Part shown: positions 34,169 through 45,000 of the stretch, piece by piece | Layout: the number at the start of each line of letters is the position of its first letter | How positions within the stretch are numbered: the first letter of the stretch is position 1 | From: Paracoccidioides lutzii Pb01 | Taxonomy: Eukaryota > Ascomycota > Eurotiomycetes > Onygenales > Ajellomycetaceae | Length of the DNA stretch: 64,000 bases | Assembly (NCBI RefSeq): GCF_000150705.2 | Contig: NW_015440949.1 | Coordinates: forward strand, 372,001-436,000 | Reading direction: 5' to 3' | Notes under the pieces: generated by a model | What the model was told of the DNA's origin: nothing | The model's database searches: none | Seen by the model: the letters and a program-made list of their open reading frames with translations, nothing else | Program-made: the position numbers and the translations under genes

Positions 34169-36622
34169 ATGGCGGGACTTTCACATGAAGATCGCAAAAT
34201 TATCAAGAACCATCCTCTAACCAACTTAGTTGATCGTTTACGAAACGCGCTTCAGGAAGCCGAAAGAATATATGAGTCGCGTCTAATTTATGATGGCGCT
34301 GATGAGAGCCTTGACAAACTCTATCGAAATGCGATTTCAAAACTCCTCTCTGCTTTACAGGGAGAGGATGCAGCTTACAGCCTTCGCTCGCGAATGAGTA
34401 ACGGGAATATGGCGTCTGATCTAGCACACTTAGTCGAGCGCCTCCAAAAAGCAAAAGGAAGCTTCAGGTATGACGAGAATCGCCTACTGGTACACCTGGT
34501 TATCCAAAGGCCACCAGACGATGAACTCCAGGGTGTCAAAAAATGGAACATTGACATCTGGACTGCTGTATTTAACCTCATTGACAACGCCCCTCAAACA
34601 ACTCCTCCGGCGAGCATCCCCCCCTCCGTTGACAGCACGCCAGTCAAATCCACCTCATCATCGCAGAAAGGTTCCGAGCAGACGCATGAGTTGGTGAATC
34701 CGAGAATCTTTGAGGAGATATGTGGCTGCACCTTTCGAGACGTCAAGGGCTTCTTCAACAAATACTTTGAGGAGAAGGACTGGAGCGGCAAAGCAGATGC
34801 CATCTGTCAACGCATATTGGCCCCGGGCAGTGATGGTAATTGGGCCCAGTTTCCTGATCTTCCTACACAGGACAATGTCCTCACCTGGTGGTTTCGTCTT
34901 CAAGAAGACCTTCTCTCAGAATCACGCAGCACCTACTACACCACAGCCAGCAAAGCAAATCTTACTGGTTCAAAGGCAGAACGGCAAGTCGACCTTCTTT
35001 TGCGAGCTAGGGGTGGGAGCCCCTCGCGAAACAAACACAACTGGAGAGACATCCTGGTAGTTGGCGAGCTCAAAAAATCCAAGGATGAGATCAAGACCAA
35101 AGGCACTCTGCTTCAGATGAGCCGCTACGTGCGTGAGGTCTTTGCCGCCCAGCCCACCCGGCGGTTCGTCCACGCGTTCGCCGTCTGCGGGACCAAGATG
35201 GAGGCGTGGGTGTTCGACCGTTCGGGTCCCTATAGCTCCGGCGTCATCGATGTCTATGAGGACTCAAGGCAGTTCTTTCAGGTGCTTGTCGGGTACGCCA
35301 TGATGAGTGATGAGGACCTGGGACTGGATAGTTTTATAGCTAGGGATGAAGATGGCAACAAATCAATAACCATCAAAGGGCCTGGGATGTTAGATGAAAA
35401 AGTGCTGCGGCTGGGTGAAATACTTTCCTTTCAACATGCCATCGTGTGTCGCGGGACCACATGTTTTCTCACAAATGATGGACAAGGCGTAGCTAAATTC
35501 TCGTGGGTGTCAGACAAGCGGCGGCCGGAGGTGGAACTCCTCGAGCTAGCAGGTCAAAAGAATGTCCAAGGAGTCGCAAGGATCATTGGTCACAGTAACA
35601 TCACCAGCATCGCCGACATGCGCTGTGGCCTGACATTTGATGACAAGCACCACAACTTCAAAAGCGCACCCCCCAGCACAGCCTCCTCATTTCATCAATC
35701 TCAGCCGCTCATTGAGCCACGTCGCTTAGATATCCATCGAAAGTCATCTTCCAGGAAACGCAGATCCCCGGATAAGGGGATGCAGACGTCCAAACGATCG
35801 CGTTCCACCAATCAACCATCAAGGGACACCCAGGAGGAGAATGAACTAGCTTTCTCCATTCAGTCAGCGCACAAACCGAGCCTCTTCGACAGGAATGGTG
35901 AGGAACTCTACGACAACCGTGTCCTCCGGTGTCTTGTGATCTCACCCCCTGGCCGGCCGATCTACAGGTACGAATCACCACTGGAGCTGCTCAAGGCACT
36001 TCGCGATGCAATTAAGGCTCACCGGTCTCTTTACTTGGATGGGAACATCCTTCATCGGGATATTTCAGAGAACAATATAATAATAACCAATCCAGATAAA
36101 GTGGATGGTCACTCGGGTATGCTAATTGATCTAGATCTTGCCAAAGAAGTCGGAAGCGGGCGAAGCGGCGCGCGTCACCAGACTGGCACAATGGAGTTCA
36201 TGGCGATCGAGGTGCTACTTAATATTGACCACACCTATCGGCATGATCTTGAGTCGTTCTTCTACGTGCTTATCTGGCAATGTGCCCATCACGGTTGGGA
36301 ATTTAAACCGCCACAAACATCTCATCAACTACAGGAGAGGCCCGAATCTAGTACGCTCAAGAAATGGTACACCGGCACCTACGAGGAAATTGCAACCTAT
36401 AAACGAGGCAACATGGAAGCTGGCGGCTTTGAGCGCATCCTTATGAAAGAATTTCCTCCATGGTTTGACTGGGTCAAACCACTCTGCAGAACCATACGGC
36501 GCATACTATTTCCTCATGGGGAGGAAGGACTTATTGTTGGAACGCCGCAAGACCCACAAAGGTTATATGATCCTATTATCAAGGCGTATGATGATACGAT
36601 AGCTCTGATTGAAACCGAATAA
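34169..36622 (+). CDS. FunK1-type fungal protein kinase with a nuclease-like middle region
   Basis: This is an intact, intronless 817-residue frame. Residues about 430-715 are a FunK1-family kinase: ATP-binding Lys in GVAKFSW (about 443), catalytic loop ILHRDISENNIII (HRD at 629-631), IDLDLAKE in place of DFG (Asp about 654), then GTMEFMAIEVL and a DLESFFYVLIW segment typical of the family. A basic linker (about 515-550, SSRKRRSPDKG and KRSR) lies inside the kinase insert and could be a nuclear signal. Before the kinase, residues about 265-350 read ERQVDLLL, then DILVVGELKKS, then LLQMSRYVREVF. This fits the D...ExK...Q pattern of PD-(D/E)XK nucleases (Asp275, Glu300, Lys302, Gln316). The first 160 residues are helical and unrecognised. 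The start ATG (AAAATGG) is the first in the frame. No disruption is seen, unlike several neighbours. Function is not known; FunK1 kinases are expanded in fungi. Confidence 0.9.
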   Translation: MAGLSHEDRKIIKNHPLTNLVDRLRNALQEAERIYESRLIYDGADESLDKLYRNAISKLLSALQGEDAAYSLRSRMSNGNMASDLAHLVERLQKAKGSFRYDENRLLVHLVIQRPPDDELQGVKKWNIDIWTAVFNLIDNAPQTTPPASIPPSVDSTPVKSTSSSQKGSEQTHELVNPRIFEEICGCTFRDVKGFFNKYFEEKDWSGKADAICQRILAPGSDGNWAQFPDLPTQDNVLTWWFRLQEDLLSESRSTYYTTASKANLTGSKAERQVDLLLRARGGSPSRNKHNWRDILVVGELKKSKDEIKTKGTLLQMSRYVREVFAAQPTRRFVHAFAVCGTKMEAWVFDRSGPYSSGVIDVYEDSRQFFQVLVGYAMMSDEDLGLDSFIARDEDGNKSITIKGPGMLDEKVLRLGEILSFQHAIVCRGTTCFLTNDGQGVAKFSWVSDKRRPEVELLELAGQKNVQGVARIIGHSNITSIADMRCGLTFDDKHHNFKSAPPSTASSFHQSQPLIEPRRLDIHRKSSSRKRRSPDKGMQTSKRSRSTNQPSRDTQEENELAFSIQSAHKPSLFDRNGEELYDNRVLRCLVISPPGRPIYRYESPLELLKALRDAIKAHRSLYLDGNILHRDISENNIIITNPDKVDGHSGMLIDLDLAKEVGSGRSGARHQTGTMEFMAIEVLLNIDHTYRHDLESFFYVLIWQCAHHGWEFKPPQTSHQLQERPESSTLKKWYTGTYEEIATYKRGNMEAGGFERILMKEFPPWFDWVKPLCRTIRRILFPHGEEGLIVGTPQDPQRLYDPIIKAYDDTIALIETE

Positions 36623-36798
36623 GTTTAATGATTGCTATTTTCTAGCGAATAAGTAGCATTTATATGAGCCCAGCTTACTAAATCAGCTACATGATCTACT
36701 TTTAAGAATGAAATATGGGCCCTAGAAAATATTCTATGTCTCGTGGAGGAGTGGCGGGAACAAAGGCATTGTTGTTTCTAGAGCTTTTTCACGCGCAA

Positions 36799-37303
36799 TT
36801 ATGAGAAAATGCCGGCACAATAGTGAACTCCCACCGAGAAATAGCCATATGACCCACACCCATGAGCACCACAGGGGAGTAGTTCGTTTCGATTCGCAGA
36901 TGTACATGGTCGGGTAACAACCATAGCAAGGGATGAACCAACAGGGACTGTCCAATTATCGGATTCCCCCTCCTTCCATTCATTGTACTCATTCTCGACG
37001 TACCTTGCTGAACGGTCAGCAATAAAGCCCACTGGATATGGAAATAATGCTCACCGGCACTCAAATGGTACGTGCTACATCCCGATCTTCTCTCACAGAG
37101 GCCTGTAGATTGGCATCATATTGTTCTTTACTCCGTGTTTCTATTCTCTCGAGCATCGCGGACATTCGCTTAAATATTTCCATCATTTCGAGCACCTGGC
37201 TATGGATCTCCATGATTTCGTCTCGCTGAGACGTATTGTCGCCGCCCTTGACGTCCGAGGAGGTTGATGAAGGTCTTCGCATGCCATGGTTGGCATTCGG
37301 CAT
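36799..37303 (-). CDS. Hypothetical small protein, possibly two exons
   Basis: Exon 1 (37072-37303) encodes a helical, probably coiled-coil segment with repeats of Glu, Met and Ile (EIMEIHSQVLEMMEIFKRM). Exon 2 (36799-37031) encodes a Gly/Tyr/Cys-containing tail that starts after a CCAG acceptor. Joining GTACC to CCAG removes only 40 bases, which is very short for a fungal intron, but keeps the frame and gives 154 residues. No family is recognised. The second exon could equally belong to a separate relic. Confidence 0.35.
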
Positions 37304-37998
37304 TGCGGTGAATTCTGTAAAACTTCCTATTGCAAGTGAGAAGAGCGACAGGGTTTCTGTTGAGATGCGAATTTCCAGTCGATTTGCGGAGTATGATTTA
37401 TTACGGCTTAAAAATATAAATATACTTATCCAGAACCAGCGAGGTTTCTATACTTCTCTCCGGAGCTAGACGAGGCTGACGAACTGAAATGCTTCGAAGA
37501 AAAACCCAAGTGAGAGACAAAGGAAGGAAGGGGGAAGAGCAAACAAACAAAGACACCAACAAAGGAACACACACAAGACCTTGGGCGGGAATGTGATAGG
37601 CAATATCAAATGGGCTCCTGGGCCGGAATGAAATGTGAGAAGCGAAATAAGATCAAATGAAGGGAACAGAAGCAAACGAGAAAACAATCAAGATAGTACG
37701 GAACAAATCAGGACTGAAATTGATATGACACATTAACACAGATGAAGATCCTGACCAATCGACTTTACAATCCTTCGTCAACCGCCCCCTGCGCGATCTC
37801 CCATTGACTTGCCCCCTCGCACGCGGATCCCGGGATCCACTACCTTTTCAACCAGCCACTCCTCCTTCGTGGAGAGACACTGGCGTGGGACGCACCGGAA
37901 GTGGCCACTTCATCCATGGTAAGGGGAGGTTTCTGTAAGTAGAGGGTACGTGCATAGCTGTGGCAGTCTCCTTGTAGCAGCGGTTGGGATATTCTCGC
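37304..37998. other. Intergenic region, no gene recognised
   Basis: Nearly 700 bases between the hypothetical protein (its upstream side) and the end of the Myb-like gene. Only short frames are present, and no motif was recognised. Confidence 0.4.
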
Positions 37999-39766
37999 TC
38001 AACGGCATCCATCTTTTCTCGGCCTCGACTTCGACTTCGACTTGCGAGTTGGCGCCGGGGTGCGGTGCTTCAGCTTGGTGGAGTACCGCACCTGCAGAAT
38101 CGCCTTGGATCTGACTGGGAAGCGCTTGGCGATTTCATCCCATGGCTCGCCTCCCTCCTTGAGTTCTTTCAGCAGCGTGTCGTCCTACGAGGTAAATGGC
38201 ACACGTATACCGGTCGCGACAGACGGCCGCGCTTCTCGACCGGGGCTCGACAGACCGTTTGCATTTGCCGACAGGAGCCGGCGGGTTTCCTTGTGACAGA
38301 ATGTTATCGTGTAGCACACTTTGGACCCAGCCACGTAGCTTGAAAGAAAACCGGAGACCGGTATGTCGTCGCCCGAGCGGTTTGTCACCGCATCATCTCG
38401 TGGGACAGCGGACACACTGGAGGAATCACCGGCCGGGTTTTCACCGTGTTTTGTCGTCGGATTCCGTTTCCCTGGCTTATCGTTTACCACAGCAGTTGGG
38501 GAGGGATCTCCTCTGCAAGCGCAAGCGACAGAAGTGACAAGGGACCTGGAGGACCGCCGCGTCCAGAGCCTCCGCCGCTTGCGCGGCCGCTTAGTGACAT
38601 GGTCATCACCATCACTTTCCCGATACGCCTCGTCGCCGTCGTCGTCGTCGCCGTCGCTGCAGCTGCAGTTGCTGGAGTTATTGAAGTCACTGTTGTTGCT
38701 ATTGTCGCTAGGGTCGCTCCTATCGCCTCGGCCCTCTCTCTCCTGGAGAGCGTCTAGCGGGAAAGGAATCTCAACTCGAACTTCCGCGCGTCGCACGCGT
38801 CCCCGCTCCATCGGCTGGCGCTCTTTCCCATCGCGCTTTCCAGGGTCGGCGGGAGTTTCAGGCTCCGATTTGGCTCTCGGGCTGGAAGATGTATTCACAA
38901 TCCCTCCGCCCGTGGCACCTGCGCGCATATCAAGACCAATAGTCCTCCTGGATTCACCATCGTTCGGAGAATTCTCTCCATCGCTCTCCAAGTCCACGGC
39001 GATCGGTTGCTCTGCCGAACGCAGTCAGAAGGTGGAGCTCCACAGACAAATGGAAAAAGAAAAAAAAAAATATGTGGGAGTTGACTTACCTTGGCGGCTT
39101 TCTGACCTCGGTAGCTTCACTAAACTGTACAGGCGTTGGTCAGAGAACACCGCCAAGTCAGGCGGAGGACCCGAGGCTTTCGGTTCACACTCATCCAGCG
39201 CGGGATCGCGATCGCTATCGGAAAGAGGAGGGGTGATTTTCTGAGGTGATGATCGGTCGGCCTTGTGTGAAGGTCTGTCGCTTGAGGCTTCCCGGCGGGG
39301 CCTGGCGTCTGGCGCGGTTGAGCCTGGAGAAAACATTGCATCTTCGATCAGCAGACGACCCAGAAGGTCTTCACTCGAGTGAAGGGCGCCTACCTTGGAT
39401 CACGCCGGCGACACGGGTGCTAAACGGCTCAACATCGCCATGGTCGGTGGAACTGTGACTGTTCATGTCAATCACCTCCACGACCTCCAAGCGCTCCAGC
39501 TCAGCGTCGAACTCGTTGAACGGAGTGTTCGATGCTCGAGCCCCGATCTGGCTGTCAAGGCCACTGAGGGTATATCTGCAGAAGGGAAGAGGGGGCCAGG
39601 GAGGTGGATGGGTAAACGGCGGTTCAGGGATGATGGATTGTGTTGAGGGCATAGGGTCGGGCTGGGGAAGATGGTATTCACGAATAAAGGGTTTAGTGGG
39701 GAGAGGCTTGGGAGGCTTGGGGGGCAGTGGGCAGTACGGGATGATAAAGTTCATATCCACGGCCAT
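37999..39766 (-). CDS. Myb/SANT-like protein with an in-frame TAG before the domain
   Basis: Exons 39394-39766, 39090-39323 and 37999-39011 join in phase with GTAGGC and GTAAGT donors. The N-terminus is Pro-rich, and the middle is acidic and Ser/Asn-rich with a basic stretch (KRPRKRRRLW). The C-terminus reads VPFTS, then TAG (38185-38187), then DDTLLKELKEGGEPWDEIAKRF, and shortly after LQVRYSTKLKHR and a basic tail to TGA at 37999. The last part is a Myb-like DNA-binding segment (PFT..DD.LL.ELKE...W.EIA..FP.RS pattern). The TAG falls where an acidic residue is expected. As given, the protein is 477 residues and lacks the DNA-binding region; with the TAG ignored it would be 539. An intron ending at this TAG is unlikely, because the conserved PFT lies upstream of it. 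Confidence 0.7.
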
Positions 39767-41424
39767 GGTTATTAGGGAAGGGAAATTGTAGCTGGTGAGG
39801 GTTAAACTTCAAAGTGCATATTGTTCATTCTCTCATGTCCAAACAGACCGGGAAAGCAGGCCTCTTATATAGCCTCTATGTACATTTCTCCTCATTGGGG
39901 AAGGGCTAAGAATTCAGTTCCAGCTATCCCCAAGCAGACCGCTTCGCACCGCGCTCGCACAGCAAGGATAAATCGGCGACACCGAAACAAAGCAGTAGCT
40001 CCTCATCTTCTTCTCTCGTCTCCTGCCCCCACACACCCTTGGAGAAAAAAGTAAAGATAGAAAGCAAAGGAGCTCGCTGGTCAATGGTTCCCTGATGCGA
40101 TTTTGCGCTATACGTATCCCTCATCAAAGCCACGTCAGCTGGGCAGTGGTGCCTCGCCACGGATCGAGGTAACCCTCCCGATACAGTTATCGCCCCACGG
40201 CAAGGCAGACCATGGAATGTACGAGGTGGCCAATTCGCGTGCAGGGAAATTGGAATCTGCCTCCGGAGAAACCGCCAGAGGGAGCGCGGCCTTCACAAGA
40301 TCCGGCCTTCATCCCTGATCATTTTTTTGTTTCCCCCTTTCATGCGCCAACCGCCGTTGCATGTAACGACCAGGAACGGCTGAGTCGCGCAGGGATGCCG
40401 AAATTCGACTATCGGATAGAAAGCCACTGTTGCAAAAATTACCCCTCTCCTCTCGTGGATTGCCAGGTTTCTCCGGCGAGGCCGGAGATGCGAACCATCA
40501 CAGGATCTCCCTGGTTCGGGCCAAACGAGTATCACAATCGTCGCCGGGGTCGGAGCAATCGAAACGGAAAGGAGGCGCAGCTCCACGTCGCCGCGGAGAT
40601 AGCTGCGATCGGGGCGACCTCCCTTACGTTGAAAATCCCCCCAATCGTCCCTCCCCGATTCGCCGAGTTGGTGGGATGGTGGTGGGAATGGTGGGATTCA
40701 GAACGGACGAGGCTACCACATGCAGGAAAACCGGCCGAGGTGCATACGCACTGGGTGCCACGTAAGACGGGCCTGATGCTCACTGCCTGCGTCCATCGGG
40801 TGAGGGATTTTCGCCATTGGCGCCGCCGGCCCAAGCGAGGGGAATGAAAAGCATGGCGATCCCTCGCAAAGCGAGCACGGAGGCGCAGCTCGTGTGGATC
40901 CTCCTGTGGTCGACAGATGTCAAGGAGAGGGAGGTCTCAAGAGGCCTTTTCCCTGTGATTTTCGCTCGCGAGAACGGACATGAGTCGAAACGGATGGTAA
41001 ACGGGCCTCGCAACGCCGGCGCCTTGGCCTGCCGGTCTGCCAGGCCATCAGCCAAAAGGAATCAGCACGGCACGGCAGGTTCCTCCGTGCAGGCCCACGT
41101 GCAGGCCCAAGTGCAGGCCCCGGCCCCGACCCAGGCGCTGGAGCGGAGCGAAGCGATGCGACGGCAGCACCGGCATCGTCGGCGGTCGGTAGCGAGACAA
41201 TGAGACTGGTGAGAAGGAAGAAAGGGTGCGAAGTGGCGCCATTAGAGCCGGGGAACGTTTGGGGGGGGAGCGCCAAGAGGAAATGAGAATTGTAAAGGAA
41301 GAGGGAGGCCGTAAAAGAAAGAGGGAGTCGGAGGAGGTTTATATAGGCGTCAGACAGCTCAGACGACCGGATCGGGAGGGCGCCAGACCGCAACGGGCGC
41401 GAAGCGGCCAGGTCGGCGCAAACC
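39767..41424. other. GC-rich intergenic region up to the AT boundary
   Basis: This probably includes the promoter and 5' leader of the Myb-like gene. GC is the highest of the window between 40.4 and 41.4 kb. Long frames occur on both strands (for example 211 codons at 40212-40847) but look like composition effects. A small imperfect tandem of GTGCAGGCCCA lies at about 41089-41122. At about 41425 the sequence drops within a few bases to nearly pure A and T. Confidence 0.45.
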
Positions 41425-44400
41425 GAAATTATACTTTTATAAAATTTATTTAATAAATTATTAAAAAATAATTAATATTATATATAAATTAAATATTATT
41501 TTATTTTTAATATTATTTTATTTATTAAATAGATATTTTTATAAATATTTATATATAATAATATTAATTATTTAATTATAATAATATATAATTATTAAAT
41601 TATAAAAATTAATAAAATTTTAAAATAATAATAATAATAATAATTTAATAAAAATATAATAATTATTAATAAAAAATATTATATATAATAAATTTAAAAA
41701 AAATTTCTACTTTTAAATTATTTTAATATATTATTAATAATTAAATATATATTTATTTATATTTAAATTAAAACTAGAATAATATATATAATAATATATA
41801 ATTTATTCAATTTTATATTATAATTTATTATTTTAATTTATTATTTTTTTATAATATCAAATAATTATAAATTATAAATTTTTTATAAAAGAAATAAGTT
41901 TTTAATAATTGATTAAAATATATTTATATAAAAAATATTATAAATTTTAGAAAATATATTTAATTAATAATTATACATTTAATATAATAATAATTAAATA
42001 TTTAAAAAAATTAATTTATTTATATATTATTAAAATTTAATTAAAATTTAATTTTAATTTTATATTTTATAATTAAATTTTTATTTATATATTTTTTAAT
42101 ATAATTATTAAATATTTATTATAAATATTTTAATTTTTTTATAATTTTTTAAATTTATTTATAATATTTTCTATTAATTATAATAAATTATAAATATTAT
42201 TAAACTTTTTATATATTTTATTAATAAATTAAAAGTTTTAAATTTAAAATTAATTATTAATTATTAAATTTAAATATTAAAAATATAAATAAAATTTTAT
42301 ATATATATATATAAATAATTTAAAAAGTAAATAAAAGTATTTAATATTGAAGTCTTGATTATTATTATTATGTTTTATTTAATATATATTCAATCAGTAA
42401 CTATAATATCTATTTAGTTAAATTAAAATTTAACTATTTTATCAATTTAATTAATAAATAATAACCAACTTATATATTTATAAAGTTTTATTTTAAAATA
42501 ATATAGTATTTAATAATCTTTTAATAAAAAATATATTTATAGTTTAATTTTACTTTAACTTCTTTTTCAATTTAAATAAAATAAAAATAAAATAAAATAA
42601 AATAAAATAATAAAATAATATAAAAGTAATTTTAATAAAAATATTATTAAAAATATTCTCAGCTTTTTTATAAATTAAATATTAAATTTATTTAATATTA
42701 AATTTTATTCTTTAGAAATAGTTTTTATTTTCTCTATAAATTTAATTAAAAACTTTTTTTCTTATTTAATATTAAATAGAAAGATTATATTTAATTAATT
42801 AATTAAGTATTTTTTTAAATTTCTTTTTTATCTCATTGGTTAATGAATAATTTATTAGTATATAATTTGAATTTTTAATTATATTATAAAATTATATCTA
42901 TCAAAGTTTAAAGAATTTTTAAATTTTTTTATATATAATTTAAAGTAGTTGTATCTAAGTTTCAATTATATTATAAAGGAAAATATTTTCTTTTTATATT
43001 TTATTGATGTAAATTTTTATTTTAATTTTATTTTATATCTTATATATTTAGTATTTTTTTTCTCTTTTTTTCAAATCTTTATTTATTTATCAAGATATAA
43101 TTCTTTTATTTTTCTTTTAATATATGATTAAAATATAATTTTTTGAGTTATTTTCTAAGTTTTAATTTTAAATTTTATTATTAAATCTACTTTTTTATTT
43201 TCTAGAATATTTATATAAATAGATATTGAAAATAAATAAATTTAAATATTTTTATTTTTAATTTTAATTCTTTTTACTATTTTTTGAATTAAATCAAAAT
43301 TTATTTAATTATTTTAAATTTTAAATTTTTGATATCTTTTTAATACTATTTAACTATTTAAAAATATTCAAATATTATTAATTTTTATTTTCTGAGAAAT
43401 TATTTTATAAATTATTATAAAAGTCTTTTAAATTACAAATAATGTAATATTAAAAACTTTAAATTTTTTTTCTAGATTTCATAAAAATATCTTATGATCT
43501 AAATCTGATTTAAAATATATAACTGCTATATTAATTCTTCACTATCTTTATTTATTTTTTGAATTATATAAATATATTAATAATGAGTTCTTTTTATTTA
43601 TCTTTAGAAGTTTTTAAGTATATGTAGTTTTTTCCTTTTTTTTTAACAGTTCATTAATAGTAATATTTATTAATGATTTTAAATTTTTTTTCAAGAATAG
43701 AGCCTACTGTAATTTATACTTTTTATATTTAAATTTGATAGTTAATTTTTAATTATAGTACATATTCTATATAGTTAAGAAGATAATATCTTCTTTGAAT
43801 TACTAGAATATTCATTTTAATCTAAAAATTTTCTTTATTTAAACTTTTTTTCAAATATATTTGATAAATATAAAGTAGATACTTTTATTTAAATTGAATA
43901 ATTTATATTTATTTTTATAAGTTTTAAAGTATAATTTATATAACTTTTATCAAATCTAATAGTTAATGATGAAATTGAAACTTTTATTTTTATAGTTTTA
44001 ATTAAAGATATTTTAAAAACTTTTAAAATTTTATTAAAACTTTATTTTATAATAGTTAATATCACATCTTTAATATAGATATAGATGAACTGATATTTGA
44101 TTGTCAATTATATAAATTATTTATATAAATATTAAAATAATTTCTGAAAGATAAGTTCAGAAAAGATTTTATTTATAGTATTTGTTCTTAGTGCAGTTAG
44201 TAGATGATTAACATTTATTTGTTATTCATATATGAGATTAGTTGCTATATTATTATTTAGACAGTTATGATTATTAATCATATTAATTTATATAATTATC
44301 AATTATCTTAGTCTGTAATAGTTATACTATGGAGAAGCTTAGATAGAGCTCATTCTATATCATCATATTATCCTCTCTTGAAGTCTAGACATACTTTTAT

Positions 44401-45000
44401 ACTGATAGATTATTATCTGTTTCATCTGCTAGAAAGTTATTTTTTTCTCAAATCTTCAGTCATTTACTTAATCACTTTAAGAACTCTGTTTTTATTGAAT
44501 TTACATTATGAAATTCTTGAATTAGATGCAGTGATCTCTTTAGATTTTATGTTGAATATCATGTTAAATCTTCATTAAATTTTAATTATTTTATTTAATA
44601 TTGAAGCTTCTAATGAGAGATATAGCTTACTAAAATATTCTCAACTTTTTACTCATTTTCTCTCTATATCTTGACTGATTCTGATATCTCATTTAATTAT
44701 TCTGATAGAGAGCTATTTGCAACTTTTTGTAACTTATCAGAAGAGAATATTAGATGAATTTTCATACTGTTTAATAGTTATAGTATGTAGTTATTGTCAA
44801 CTTTCTCAATAATTTTAAAAAAGTCTTTATTTTACTTTATGAGCTTTCTGCTGAGATGTTGAATTTTATAATTTTTGAATGATAGAAAGATTTTATCTTT
44901 TATTTCAAAGTTTAACTTTTAATAATGCTTATTGATTTATAATTTCATAATTTGTTATATTTTTTTCATATTGCCAGCTGTCAGCTTTCATATTTTCTTT
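41425..45000. other. Extremely AT-rich island, left part
   Basis: From 41425 to about 43500 the sequence is almost only A and T. It includes a (TAA)n run near 41620-41645 and an (AAAAT)n-like run near 42580-42610. G and C reappear gradually to the right. No protein remnant could be assigned before about 45 kb. It is probably the 3' half and flank of the retroelement that follows on the minus strand. Confidence 0.5.

Noticed and set aside
38185..38210. Intron ending at the TAG of the Myb-like gene
   Set aside because: The conserved PFTS lies immediately upstream of the TAG, and no donor and branch-point pair gives a plausible length. A nonsense codon is simpler.
38363..39244. Long plus-strand frame of 293 codons
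   Set aside because: It is antisense to the spliced Myb-like gene, whose exons join in phase and encode a recognisable domain. The frame is a GC-composition shadow.
40212..40847. 211-codon plus-strand frame in GC-rich sequence
   Set aside because: No domain, no splice logic, and overlapping open frames of similar length on both strands. Long frames are expected by chance at this GC content.
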